A DNA stretch of 64,000 nt from Pseudorasbora parva (GCF_024679245.1 NC_090173.1:10179428-10243427); one strand, 5' to 3'. Shown: positions 12,138 to 22,393, counted from the first letter of the stretch. A program made the numbers and translations. Notes: generated by a model not told the origin, from the letters alone.

Positions 12138-12989
12138 GCTACCTTTATATATATATATACTTTATATATATATACCTTTATATATATATATATTGTGCTA
12201 CCTTCCCTCTTGTCTTTGCTGGTTCCTTGCATTTGTGTGCGTTTGTTTGTCCATGCAAGCTTCTAGCCCAGTGTCTAGTCAGTTTTAGATTTAGTGTCTC
12301 CTGTTTTTCTAGCTTTGGATTTATTTTCAGTTTTTTCTTTGTTCCTGAGTTTTTGAGTCTAGTGAAGTTTCTGTCTTTATTTTGTTCATTTTCTCCAGGT
12401 TTTCTTTTGGTATTTCTCTCTAGCCTTATTTTTTAGTTTTCTTGGTTCTGATAGCTTACCTTTTTATTTTTCCCGTTTTCCACTTTTATTTTCAGTTCAG
12501 TCTTTTTATAGAGATTGGTTTTGTTTTATTTTTCCTCGTCTTCTATCTCCAGTTATTATTTAAGTTTTTGTTTAATTTAGTCATAGTTCTTAGTTTGTCT
12601 GTTGTTTCTTGTTGTCTTGTCTTGAGTCTTGTCGTGTGTGTGTCCTGTGTTGTTTTCTGTCCAGCGTCTTTCCCTGGCCGCTGTCTCCACTGCCTGTCAG
12701 CCAAGACGGGAGCTGCTTCTGTGATCCCATCAAGCCTCAGGTTCCTGCCTGGATTGGTCCTACATCGCCCTGCCTGGTGTTCCCTCCCAAGGTGTCGTGA
12801 AGTTCATTGGCTGCCTGGACTGGTCTCAGTGGTCATCCTCCCCTGCCCGTCATCGTCGTGTCTTTCCCCTGCCCTGGTGTTTGGACTGTCACTCATCCAC
12901 TACCCTCTTGTGTCTTGTTCTGTCTTATTAATAAACTGTCCTTGTTGGTTCACTCTGCATCTGGGTCCTCCACTTCCTGATCCCTGACA
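11887..12989 (+). mobile_element. Solo LTR (Ty3/Gypsy-like), 1.1 kb
   Basis: Starts TGTCAGGG and ends CCCTGACA, the TG...CA inverted termini of an LTR. A polyadenylation signal AATAAA near 12930 is followed by 'tctgcatctgggtcctcc', a tail style common in fish Gypsy LTRs. The flanks read aatgt (11882-11886) and gatgt (12990-12994), a 5-bp duplication with one mismatch. No gag or pol lies beside it, so it is probably the product of LTR-LTR recombination. It contains AT-dinucleotide tracts and a very T-rich middle. ORFs called within it are compositional. Confidence 0.7.
12104..12195. repeat. (TA)n microsatellite blocks inside the solo LTR
   Basis: Four TA runs separated by 'tgctacctt' or 'ctt' spacers, suggesting duplication of a TA-plus-spacer unit. 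The tract is open in all three frames and creates spurious Tyr/Ile-rich ORFs. Confidence 0.85.
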
Positions 12990-13594
12990 GATGTGTCCTC
13001 ATAGACTCCCGTTGCCATTCTTTCTCCAAAATATAATATACTGCAATTGTTGTCAGCAACGTGGGGTGCAAAAATGAGCAAAGCTCATTATCATTTAAAG
13101 CCGTATGCACTAGAATGGCTTGCTGAAAACAGAGCTATTTTTGTCCAGGTAAAATTAGTGTTTTCTTACAATACTAAGGAGAATTTTTAATTAAAGTATA
13201 TTACAAACGTTTCATTTAGACACCAAAGAATCATATTAATGTGTACAAAAATGGCACTATATGACCCCTTTAAAAATCGACATTATTGTTTTGTGGTGTA
13301 ATGGTGGGAGCAGTGGGAGCTGTAGTAGATTTCACTTGTACATGATTAAAACACAAATGCCAAAAAAAAAAAAAAAAAAGCCAATAGTGGACAATTACAA
13401 TGAATAACACAGAATTAACATTATACTGTACATGATTAACAATAAGCATTACACATTGTAATATTAAATCATGGTCACAAAACAACTGTTAAGAAAACAT
13501 GCCATACTTGTCCCATCTTTTTCTAATTGTACTGTAATGAACTTTAACATGTTAACTGAGGCCTGTCAATTCTGAGGTTCTTGGAGTTTTGCGA
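12990..13594. other. Anonymous sequence
   Basis: No gene. An A-run at 13362-13379 lies among low-complexity sequence. The phrase 'ctatatgacccctttaaa' near 13257 looks like the end of a small DNA-transposon-derived repeat, but a partner end was not found. Confidence 0.35.
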
Positions 13595-13858
13595 TCACTC
13601 TGAGCATTGCACGCTTTGATCTTGGGGTGAATTTGCTGGGACATCCACTCCTGGGAAGACTGACAAGTTGGCAACTGCCTTGAAAGTTTTCATTTTGTGA
13701 ATAATCTTCCTTACTGTAAAATTATGGACTTTAAATTGTTTAATAAATGGTTGTATAACACTTCTCAGATTGATGATTGCTTCTCTAAGATCATTGACAT
13801 CTGACGTCTTTCCTCGTTGGCATTGTGTTAACACACACCTGATGCTCCAGACCAGCAA
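13595..13858 (-). pseudogene. Tc1/mariner transposase N-terminal fragment
   Basis: An 87-codon open stretch whose middle reads like the paired helix-turn-helix start of Tc1 transposases: 'DLREAIINLRS' then 'HNFTVRKIIHKMKTFKAVA', matching the usual pattern of a first helix, 'STVR.II.KWK.F.TVA', and a Pro/Gly-rich linker. The DDE catalytic domain is missing, so it cannot encode an active enzyme. It is a short decayed remnant. The flanking sequence to about 14000 may belong to the same element. Confidence 0.6.
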
Positions 13859-14118
13859 ACTGCCAAAACTTCTATTTTATAGAGCTGATCACAACTGATG
13901 ATGATTGATTTATCAAAGACATTTGATTAGCAGCGCCAAGGAAGCAGTAAGGGTGTACACATGAATTCTCCATTTTGGCTATTGTTTTGTCATTGACATG
14001 CTGAGTCAGACAATTATTTACACTTCAAAAAATAAAGGCTATTTAACATCCTAAAATATAAGTTTAACCTATAGGCAAAATTGCATACATTTGATTTATG
14101 CAACTGTAAAATCATTAA

Positions 14119-15585
14119 AGGGGGGGTGAAACACTCAGCTTCAGTCAGTGTCATGTCAATCTTGAGTACCTATAGAGTAGCATTGCATCCTGCATATCTC
14201 CGAAAAGTCTTTATTTTTTTTATAATTATATAAGAAAGATGCGCTGTTCAAAGTCTTTCCGAAAAAAGCCGAGCGGGTGGGGGCGTATCGTGTGAGCGGA
14301 GCTAAATAATGATGTGTGCGCGCCGCTGTTATTGTGTTGAGTGCGTCGTAAAGCTGTGTCATCCCTAACAGCGGGAAAAAACTTTATTCAAAATAAAATT
14401 ATGGCTTTTAATCAGATACAGCCATACATCTATGATCCGGAATCAGACCCAGAGGCTGCAGTTGAACAGGAGCAGCAGCAAAAACGACTAGAGCAGGACG
14501 TCTCTATGTGGTACAAGTTATACACTAACTATATAATATGCTTAGCGGCTTGTGTTATTTACATATTTATACTTGAATTATATCGTCGTATTTTTGTCTT
14601 TGAAGGTGTACATGTGGAAAGTGCAGTTGTGCACGTGTGTGTGTGTGTTTACGCGTGGTTTGTGTAGACAATTGTAGTATGCGGACTGGTTTTGCACGGC
14701 AGGCTAGTGTTTACATAGAAAGACATGGAATAGTAGCGCATTTGAATGAAGAAGCGTGCTTATTAAGTTCAACATATTTCCCCACTCTTTGTGTATTGTT
14801 GTTTGGAGTGCTTTTACAATACACAAACATAAAGTTACACATATAGTGGCCAGCTAAACAAATGTACACGCACTACACATCGCATGCTCCATTGATCAAT
14901 TAACTATACGTGATCATGTTTGGGCTACTTGATGGGCATAGGCAAAAACACAGACATTTGAAGCAGTCTTACTCACCGCCTGCGGTTCTAACGTTGGGAC
15001 CTTTATCGTTGGGACTGCTCCATCCTTCAGCATTAGGCGATCGGAAAATCCGGCGTCGAGCTGGGCCTTGTTTATGAAACAGTCGGCACCGAAATGCAGT
15101 GAACAGACATAAACCTTTGCGCAACTCAGTTGCTGATCCGGAAAAGCAAATTACATCCACTGTTGCCTTAACGCGGGTTTTTTTGGCAATCTGTACATGA
15201 CTGTCTTGGTCTGGCAACCAAAAACGCACTTTTTTGGTGACATTGTTAATTTCTTGAAGTCACATCACCTGTGCAGCGCAGCCTACGAGCCCCGCTTAGA
15301 TGGGCGTAGCCTGTTGCTTTCGCTCTCTCTCTCTCACGCTCTTCCGGTAGAATTGCCCGTACGGCCCATACAAGGAAATTCCGACCTTTTAACGTCAAGT
15401 GGACCCATGATCGAAAAAAATTTGCCGAAACTTATGACTAACCGTAAGTAGTATTTTTGTCAAAGAAATACTCCCATCAAACGTCCACCTTAACTTTTGA
15501 AACTTTGTCTATGTTTAGTATGGGATTCCAAGTCTTTAACAGTGTAAAAAGATCAGTATGCATGAAACAGTATTTCACCCCCCCT
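14119..15585. mobile_element. TTAA-flanked TIR element, non-autonomous, 1,467 bp
   Basis: The left end AGGGGGGGTGAAACACT and right end AGTATTTCACCCCCCCT are inverted repeats (16 of 17 bases). They are flanked on both sides by TTAA (14115-14118 and 15586-15589). TTAA duplication occurs in piggyBac and Kolobok transposons, and ends starting AGGG fit Kolobok better. No transposase is present. The body carries a small spliced ORF on the plus strand (14401-14846) and an 86-codon open stretch on the minus strand (15229-14969) of unknown meaning. Confidence 0.8.
14401..14846 (+). CDS. Predicted two-exon ORF resembling the start of a P2X7 C-terminal-domain protein
   Basis: Exon 1 is 14401-14510. It starts at an ATG and encodes an acidic, Gln-rich stretch, 'PYIYDPESDPEAAVEQEQQQ'. 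A 95-bp intron (14511-14605) with a GTACAAG donor and a 'tttttgtctttgaag' acceptor joins to exon 2 (14606-14846). Across the junction the frame reads W-C-T-C-G-K-C. Fish proteins carrying the P2X7 cytoplasmic (ballast) domain, as I recall them, begin with just such a 'PY..EPESDPE' run followed by WCTCGNC. The spliced ORF is 116 codons and then diverges from the zinc-binding domain, so it looks like a captured or eroded first part. Splicing and function are inferred from sequence alone. Confidence 0.45.
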
Positions 15586-15589
15586 TTAA

Positions 15590-15803
15590 AATACGATTTT
15601 GCCAGTGGAAAAAAATGAGAAAAACTCAAAATCTCGCTTTTGTGCATATGCACGTGTAGGATGAAATCTATGGAAAGTTTTATTCACTAAGTCCCTGAAA
15701 TTTAGTGTCTAAATTCTGTTTTTTTATATTATATTTAAAAATTTCAAGCTAGTTGACAATAGCACAAGCACACCTGCATTAACTAAAGTATTCAGCACAG
15801 ACA
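15590..15803. other. Short anonymous gap
   Basis: AT-rich sequence between the TTAA element and the Gypsy element. Nothing recognised. Confidence 0.4.
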
Positions 15804-15808
15804 CGATC

Positions 15809-16328
15809 TGTTGTGATGGTGATGAAGGGGAGGACTCAAATAGCGGGTGAAAGAACAAGTTTATTCAGGCCAACCAGAGACAACAAAAAATAAACAAAAG
15901 ACAACAAAAAGACTGGAAACTGTCTGAGAAGACTGTCTGGTGCTCCCGCTGTGTCAGTGCACACCACAGCTGACACGCTGGCTGGAAAGGCCACCGAGAA
16001 TACAGGAGGCAGGAAGAAACGAGACCCAGCCAGCAAGGTAACAACACTTGCTGCAACTGCTCGTCTAAGGGTCCTGAATGCAGAGTAAAAAGACAGGTAA
16101 GACACAAGACAGAACGTAGTGCAGACATCCAACATCAACGTGACAAGAAGTGATCTACTGACAACAAGAGATAGACACAGCTGGGTATATAAAGGGTTGA
16201 GGGAACAAGGGACAGGTGTGGGAGATCAGCTCGTGATCAAGCTAATTACTCCAATCACGAGCTGCAGGAAAATGACAGGACAAGACAAACAACAGGAAGA
16301 GCCAGTGTCACACCCTGAACCTGTGACA
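15809..16328 (-). repeat. 3' LTR of Gypsy element 1
   Basis: Matches 20688-21207 at all but about three positions. TG...CA termini in both orientations. Read on the minus strand it has a TATATA box followed, about 29 nt later, by GTCAGTAGAT (plus-strand positions 16153-16162). Minus-strand ORFs beginning MMLDVCTT inside it are LTR artefacts. Confidence 0.92.
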
Positions 16329-17083
16329 GAACCCCCCCCCCAGGGATGCCTCCTGGCGTCCCCAGAGGACTCACCATGATGCCGATGGAATTGGTCAATA
16401 AGAGCGCGGTCCAGCACATCCCGAGCCGGAATCCAGCATCTCTCCTCCGGACCATAACCCTCCCAGTCTACCAGATACTGATGACCTCTGCCCCTCCGTC
16501 TCACATCCAGGAGTCGCCGTACCGTGTAGTCAGGCAACCCCTCGATGAGTCTGGGGGGCGGCGGGGCAGAGGTCTGGGGCTGAAGTGGGGAGCGAATAAC
16601 GGGCTTGACCTTGGAAACATGAAACACCGGATGAATTCTCTTAAAACGGGGGGGTAATTTGAGTCGAACCGTCACCGGGTTAAGCACCTTAGTAATAATG
16701 TACGGTCCAATAAATTTGGGTCCCAGTTTACGTGCGGGAAGTTTGAGGGGTATGTCCTGGGCTGACAACCAAACCTTTTGACCACACACGTAAAGTGGGG
16801 GCTTAGAACGGTGACGGTCCGCCAACGCCTTGTTCCTTTCACCAGTCCGGGAAAGGGCTTCTCTGGCGAGCCTCCACGTACGAAGGCACCTCTGAATAAA
16901 CGAGTGCGCGGATGGAACAAAGGCGTCGGGTTCTTGGGAGGGAAATAATGGGGGCTGGTAGCCTAAACAGCACTGGAAGGGTGATAACCCCGTAGACGAG
17001 ACCGGGAGTGAGTTATGTGCATACTCAACCATGGTTAACCTGGAACTCCAAGTCGACGGCTCTGCCGATGCCACACAGTGCAA
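16226..17083 (-). pseudogene. Gypsy element 1 integrase C-terminal part with chromodomain
   Basis: Continues the integrase after the frame break near 17160-17200. It contains the integrase C-terminal fold ('[16 protein letters not shown]', '[12 protein letters not shown]') and a C-terminal chromodomain ('[20 protein letters not shown]', then '[20 protein letters not shown]') at about 16510-16370. Chromodomains tether chromoviral integrase to modified histones. The last ~40 codons run into the polypurine tract and LTR, so the true C-terminus lies near 16340. The catalytic glutamate motif lies just upstream, out of frame with the preceding pol segment. Confidence 0.85.
16329..16341 (-). other. 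Polypurine tract of Gypsy element 1
   Basis: On the minus strand a run of about ten G residues followed by TTC abuts the 3' LTR, the expected position of the plus-strand primer. Confidence 0.75.
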
Positions 17084-17091
17084 AACTCTCT

Positions 17092-19284
17092 CTAAGTCTT
17101 GGTTGGCTCGCTCAGCCTGACCGTTTGTCTGCGGGTGATAACCAGAGGATAGGCTTGCCGTTGCCTACGGGTACAATAAAAGTAACCTAACCTAACCCCC
17201 AGCTGTCGACAGAATTCTGTCCAAAATCTTGACACAAACTGGGGACCCCTGTCAGAAAGCACGTCCACCGGGAGGCCATGAATGCGAAAAACGTGGTCTA
17301 AGACAATGACCGCTGTCTCCCTCGCTGAAGGTAGTTTGGGGAGGGGGATAAAATGAACCGCCTTCGAAAACCTGTCCACCACAGTAATAACCACGGTATT
17401 GCCACTAGACGGGGGTAGGCCCGTGACAAAGTCCATGGCTATGTGTGACCAGGGTCTCGAAGGAATTGACAGCGGTCGGAGTAGCCCTGCTATGGGTCGG
17501 TTAGAGCCCTTACCCACCGCACACGCCCGACAGGCCGACACGAACTTCTGAGCATCCTGCGCCAGTGAAGGCCACCAGAACCGTTGCTTGATTAATGCAC
17601 ATGTTCGAGCCACTCCCGGGTGGCAAGCTAGAACGGAAGAGTGACCCCACTGAAGAACACTAGTCCGGACCGACTCCGGCACGAACAGCAGGCTCTCTGG
17701 GCACCCTGCGGGAGTTGTGACGTCGCGCAACGCCTCACGGACCCTGGACTCCACTCCCCAAGTAACCGCCGCGACCACCTGGCTGGGGGCCACGATGGTT
17801 GCAGGAGGAGTGGGACTAGCCTCAGCCTCAAAAATCTGTGAGAGCGCATCGGGCTTACCGTTCTTACTACCGGGGCGAAAGGAGATTTCAAACCTAAACC
17901 GGCCGAAAAATAATGCCCAGCGAGCCTGCCGAGAATTTAGCCTCTTAGCGGAGCGAATATATTCTAAATTCTTGTGGTCAGTCCAAACCAAGAATGGAGC
18001 CCCCGCGCCCTCTAACCAGTGACGCCACTCCTCCAACGCCAACTTAACAGCCAGTAACTCCTTATTCCCAACGTCGTAATTCCATTCCGAAGGGGTAAGA
18101 CGATGAGACAAAAATGCGCATGGGTGTACTGTGTCGTCTGAAGGTGACCTTTGAGACAATATCGCTCCCACTCCCACCTCTGACGCATCCACCTCCACAA
18201 TGAATTGACGAGACGGGTCAGGGTTGATAAGAATGGGGGCCGAAACAAAGCGGCTCTTTAGATTTATAAACGCCTCCTGAGCCTGCGTTGACCAACAGAA
18301 CCGAATTCGTGTGGAGGTGAGATTCGTCAGTGGTAGGGCGACCTGGCTAAAGTTCCGAATGAATCGTCGGTAAAAATATGTAAACCCCAGAAATCGCTGG
18401 ACCGCCTTGCGACTCTCTGGGGTGGGCCAATCAGCAACCGCTTCTACCTTCCCTGGATCCATTCGGATGCCTTCAGGCGACAGAACGAAACCCAGGAACG
18501 GAACCGACCGTGCATGAAACTCGCACTTCTCCACCTTCGCAAATAAGCGATTCTCGAGTAGCCGCTGTAACTCTTGTCTGACGTGCTGGACATGGTCGCG
18601 CTCGTTCTGGGAGAAGATCAGGATGTCGTCGAGATAAACAAATACAAACCGGTTGACCATGTCTCTAAGCATGTCTCTAAGCACGTCATTGACGAGTGCC
18701 TGGAAAACCGCTGGGGAGTTTGAGAGTCCAAAGGGCATGACCAAATATTCAAAGTGACCTGTCGGGGTATTAAAAGCGGTTTTCCACTCGTCCCCCTGCC
18801 TATTCCGAACCAGGTGATAAGCATTGCGCAGGTCCAACTTCGTAAAGATGGTTGCTCCCTGCAAGAGTTCGAACGCTGAGGACATCAACGGCAAAGGGTG
18901 GCTATTCTTTACCGTGATGTCATTCAGCCCTCGATAATCTATGCAGGGATGCAAAGAACCATCCTTCTTCCCCACGAAGAAGAACCCCGCCCCAGCTGGA
19001 GAGGAAGAAGGACGTATTATGCCAGCTAATAGAGAATCGCTGATGTACTTCTCCATGGCCTCCCTCTCAGGACCGGAGAGCGAATAAAGGTGTCCCTTGG
19101 GTGGGGAAGTGCCAGGAAATAATTCTATTGCACAGTCGTACGGACGGTGCGGAGGAAGAGATGAAGCTCGGGACTTACTGAACACCGCTCTCAAATCATG
19201 GTAAGCCTCTGGTACATCCACCAGGCTCACCGGTTCCTCCTGTGACACAGAAATAGACATTAATGGGGAAGAAGCAGACACCAA
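17092..19284 (-). pseudogene. Gypsy element 1 pol: RT, RNase H, integrase N-terminal part
   Basis: Reverse transcriptase with YLDD at residues 217-220 of this open stretch and '[13 protein letters not shown]'. RNase H follows with Asp366 in '[16 protein letters not shown]', then the integrase zinc finger (HPG...CRAC) and the first two catalytic aspartates in 'AMDFVTGLP' and 'SDRGPQF'. A 12-bp tandem duplication at 18659-18682 adds four residues just before YLDD. The frame fails where a ~36-bp foreign segment (about 17163-17199) interrupts integrase just ahead of the third catalytic residue. It is in the same frame as gag, separated only by the amber codon at 19309-19311. Confidence 0.88.
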
Positions 19285-19308
19285 ACACTGAGACGAACAG
19301 AATGGGCT

Positions 19309-20670
19309 CTACGCCAATACGGAGCTTTGAGCCCAGTCAATATGAGGGTTATGCTTAGTTAACCAAGTGTGCCCCAATACCACTGGAGCAGAGGGAGAAT
19401 GAATCAACAGGAAACGAATCTCCTCAGAATGATTCCCAGAGATGGTGAGGCTAACCAGTCTTGTGGAGTGAGTGATTCTTGTGAGGGGTGTGCCACAAAG
19501 TGTTCTGGCTGAAATCGGCTCAGGCAAAAGAGAGCGAGAAATGCCCAAGTGCTCAGCCAGACCAGTATCCATAAAATCACCCTCTGCCCCAGAATCAATT
19601 AAAGCTGACACTCGATGAGCTGCCCCTCCAAACTGCAGTAAAGCCAGGAGTGTGGACCGACCACCAGATGGCAGTAGCATGTTAGTAACGCTCACCGTGC
19701 GTCGTCCTCCAAAAGATCTGTGTTGCCCCTTTAAGGGACAAACCGCCGCCATGTGCCCTGCCTCTCCGCAGTAGAGGCACAAGTTGTTGGTGAGACGATG
19801 ATGCCGCTCTGCGACAGTCAGATGAGTTCTCCCAATCTGCATGGGTTCCTCCTCAGATCGGCCGAACTGCTGTGATGCAGTCATTCCCGTGCTCTGTGTG
19901 TTGTTGATGGATCTGTGAGGGAGCCCTGCCCTTCGATGCTGGGAACGAATGGAAATCCGGTTGTCCACCCGAATAGCGAGATCCATCAGACCGTCAAGGG
20001 AAGGGGGTAACTCCAGTGAGTAAATCTCATCTTTAATGTGCTCAGCTAAGCCATGAAGAAAATGGTCCCACTGAGCCTTAGCATTCCACCCACAGGATGC
20101 TGCAAGTGTATGGAACTCGATAGAGTACTCTGATACGGACCGAGCACCCTGCTGTAATAGCGACAATGCTCGTGCCGCCTCGGTGCCCAGTGCCGAACGG
20201 TCAAATACCTTGCGCAGCTCCGCTGAGAAGTCCTCAAATGTACTGCAACAATCATGCTCATTGTCCGACATAGCTGTTCCCCACTCTCTCGCAAGCCCCA
20301 ACAAGTGCATGATGACGAAGGCTACCCTCGACTTCTCCGTCGCAAAGCAGGAGGACTGTAGTGAAAAAGTCAAAGAGCACTGTGATAGGAATGAACGACA
20401 TGAGTTGGGCTCACCGGAATATGGAGCTGGTGGGTTCAGGCGAGGTTCAGACTGACGGGTATTCACTCTCTCAGTGTCAGGTTGGCTCGGGGAGGGAACC
20501 ACGGCAGGGTGTGGCTGTAGCTGTTCGAGCTGCTGGGTAATATCTACAAGCTGGCGTGACATCTCTGTAATGGCATGATGAGAAGCTGACATCTCTTCTT
20601 GCTGCCGTCCCAACAGAATGCCCTGTTGAGTAATAGCTCGTCGTAACTCTAGTTCCTCAGCTGAGTCCAT
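19309..20670 (-). CDS. Gypsy element 1 gag with zinc knuckle and protease
   Basis: A 453-codon open stretch from an ATG lying 17 nt inside the 5' LTR boundary. The N-terminal coiled region ('EELELRRAITQQGILLGRQQ') is followed by a capsid-like gag domain and a CCHC knuckle CLYCGEAGHMAAVC near residues 298-311. An aspartic protease motif 'ALIDSGAEGDFMD' follows. Gag packages the RNA and forms the particle; protease processes it. The stop (TAG) sits downstream of protease in a region where related elements I know continue with Trp, so it is probably a nonsense mutation rather than a natural gag/pol boundary. Programmed read-through cannot be excluded. Confidence 0.85.
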   Translation of the reverse strand: MDSAEELELRRAITQQGILLGRQQEEMSASHHAITEMSRQLVDITQQLEQLQPHPAVVPSPSQPDTERVNTRQSEPRLNPPAPYSGEPNSCRSFLSQCSLTFSLQSSCFATEKSRVAFVIMHLLGLAREWGTAMSDNEHDCCSTFEDFSAELRKVFDRSALGTEAARALSLLQQGARSVSEYSIEFHTLAASCGWNAKAQWDHFLHGLAEHIKDEIYSLELPPSLDGLMDLAIRVDNRISIRSQHRRAGLPHRSINNTQSTGMTASQQFGRSEEEPMQIGRTHLTVAERHHRLTNNLCLYCGEAGHMAAVCPLKGQHRSFGGRRTVSVTNMLLPSGGRSTLLALLQFGGAAHRVSALIDSGAEGDFMDTGLAEHLGISRSLLPEPISARTLCGTPLTRITHSTRLVSLTISGNHSEEIRFLLIHSPSAPVVLGHTWLTKHNPHIDWAQSSVLA

Positions 20671-20675
20671 CGTTG

Positions 20676-20687
20676 GTCAGTAGATTC
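20676..20687 (-). promoter_or_regulatory. Predicted self-priming primer-binding site, Gypsy element 1
   Basis: Immediately after the 5' LTR, minus strand, the sequence is GA then ATCTACTGAC. It is not complementary to a usual tRNA 3' end (no TGG start). It is exactly complementary to GTCAGTAGAT inside the LTR (plus-strand 21032-21041), at the predicted transcription start. Confidence 0.7.
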
Positions 20688-21207
20688 TGTCGTGATGGTG
20701 ATGAAGGGGAGGACTCAAATAGCGGGTGAAAGAACAAGTTTATTCAGGCCAACCAGAGACACCAAAAAATAAACAAAAGACAACAAAAAGACTGGAAACT
20801 GTCTGAGAAGACTGTCTGGTGCTCCTGCTGTGTCAGTGCACACCACAGCTGACACGCTGGCTGGAAAGGCCACCGAGAATACAGGAGGCAGGAAGAAACG
20901 AGACCCAGCCAGCAAGGTAACAACACTTGCTGCAACTGCTCGTCTAAGGGTCCTGAATGCAGAGTAAAAAGACAGGTAAGACACAAGACAGAACGTAGTG
21001 CAGACATCCAACATCAACGTGACAAGAAGTGATCTACTGACAACAAGAGATAGACACAGCTGGGTATATAAAGGGTTGAGGGAACAAGGGACAGGTGTGG
21101 GAGATCAGCTCGTGATCAAGCTAATTACTCCAATCACGAGCTGCAGGAAAATGACAGGACAAGACAAACAACAGGAAGAGCCAGTGTCACACCCTGAACC
21201 TGTGACA
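20688..21207 (-). repeat. 5' LTR of Gypsy element 1
   Basis: 520 bp, TG...CA. On the minus strand a TTTATATA box (around 21066-21073) precedes GTCAGTAGAT at 21041-21032 by about 29 nt, which places that block at the likely RNA start. The AATAAA-type signal in 'tttttgttgtctttt...aataaact' orientation lies near the inner end. Confidence 0.92.
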
Positions 21208-21212
21208 CGATC

Positions 21213-21351
21213 GCTGCGCTGAAGAGAGCACAGCAAAAATAATATATAGTCTTAATGATGTTTAATGCTTGTCTGCTTGTCCAGAAGGTGCAAGCCAAAG
21301 TGGACTTCTTGAAGGGACAAGTAAAAGAGAATTTTAACTTAAAACGATATA

Positions 21352-21390
<39 letters not shown>

Positions 21391-21433
21391 AAACTAACAA
21401 ATCACCAAAACACAAGAATGATTATTAATTTAG
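21213..21433. other. Anonymous sequence with (TAAA)n microsatellite
   Basis: Contains an ATAA repeat at about 21349-21391. Otherwise nothing recognised. Confidence 0.6.
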
Positions 21434-21660
21434 GCAAGGCAAGGCAAGTTTATTTGTATAGCACATTTTATACCCAATGGCAATTCAAAGTGCTTTACAT
21501 AGAAATTAATTAAAACAGTGGTAACAAATGCATGAGAAAAAAGAATACCATATGGACGAATAAAAAATTAAGAACAAGCATAGTTAAAACAGTCGTAAAG
21601 ATAATAATAGTAATTTAAAAAAAATAATAAAAAAAATAAGATAAAATAAAATAAAATGGT
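21434..21660 (-). mobile_element. 3' tail of L2-like LINE-C
   Basis: On the minus strand this reads as a teleost LINE 3' end: 'gtaaagcactttgaattgcc', then a 'tatacaaataaacttgcc' tail. It is the displaced end of the LINE whose body resumes at 27791, with a DIRS element inserted between. Sequence from about 21660 to 21910 is of uncertain origin; 'tcactcatcata' occurs both at 21837 and at 27791, beyond the DIRS right end. Confidence 0.65.
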
Positions 21661-21910
21661 CAGATCCACAATAATGGTCTGATATAAAAACAAACATTCT
21701 TCAGTTTACAGCCTACATACATGTACCATCTTAATTGAACACCTCTCATTCATTTCTTTCTCAAACACGTTCATAACATCCATTTTGATCACTCTTCCCT
21801 GATTTTTACTTAGAAACCTTCTTGTTAAACCCATTCTCACTCATCATACCCTCCACAGATTTACACATACTCAAACCTTATTGTCAAACTTACTATTTCC
21901 ATCAAACCCA

Positions 21911-22202
21911 GTTCCCTTTCGAGAGAGGTTCCTCGTATTACGTATGGGAAAAACTCCTTTTCTCGAGAATATGAAGCAAAACTTTAATAAAGGTATCCAT
22001 GTAAAGCGCAGTGCCGCTGAACGGCCATAGCTCAGCGCGAGGAGCGCTCTGATTGGCCGGGCCACGGCAACTGCATGAACCTATGGTGAGGCGGCTGAGA
22101 GGAACGAGCCAATGGGGGCGTTCCAGAAGCCCGCCGAAAAAAAGGTGCTTATATTTGCATACAGGAGGCTATATAAAGCCCTGATTTCGCCATAGGTGTC
22201 AG
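21911..22202 (+). repeat. DIRS left inverted terminal repeat with promoter
   Basis: The inverted copy is at 27472-27787. It contains 'atatttgcat' (octamer-like) near 22151 and TATATAAAG at about 22170-22178, just before gag, a plausible RNA polymerase II promoter. Because the repeat is inverted, the right copy points a second TATA box into the element. Confidence 0.85.
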
Positions 22203-22393
22203 ATTTTATCTCCTTCAGCGATACCTTCGCTGACCTCCGGAAGAAGCAACCGCCGTCGAAAAGGCACCAGCGGAACCTGCAGCTGAGGACGACGGACTCC
22301 CTCCCCGCCTTCTCTGCCGTTCCAGCTACGCCATCCGGCGATCGTATCCTTTTAAACTCTCTTCTCCTAAAAGAGCGCGGGGCGTTGTTTCAA

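Larger units (their letters stand above)
15809..21207 (-). mobile_element. Ty3/Gypsy chromovirus (element 1), near complete
   Basis: A minus-strand LTR retrotransposon of 5.4 kb with two 520-bp LTRs and a perfect 5-bp target duplication CGATC (15804-15808 and 21208-21212). Reading leftwards: 5' LTR, self-priming-type primer site, gag with zinc knuckle, protease, reverse transcriptase, RNase H, integrase with chromodomain, G-rich polypurine tract, 3' LTR. I count about three differences between the LTRs, so insertion is recent. Two lesions disable it: an amber codon between protease and RT, and a ~36-bp insertion in the integrase. Confidence 0.92.

Noticed and set aside
11952..12436. Overlapping Tyr/Ile/Phe-rich ORFs
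   Set aside because: Generated by TA microsatellites and T-rich DNA inside the solo LTR.
14969..15229. 86-codon minus-strand ORF in the TTAA element as a gene
   Set aside because: No domain or supporting splice context seen; kept only as a note within the element.
15836..16138. Open frames in both LTRs encoding a hydrophobic, signal-peptide-like protein (also 20715-21017)
   Set aside because: They lie inside LTRs in identical copies, have no known domain, and are explained by LTR composition.
17163..17199. Telomere-like 'cctaacctaacc' as an interstitial telomere
   Set aside because: Only two CCTAA units and not the vertebrate TTAGGG repeat; treated as a small insert of unknown origin.
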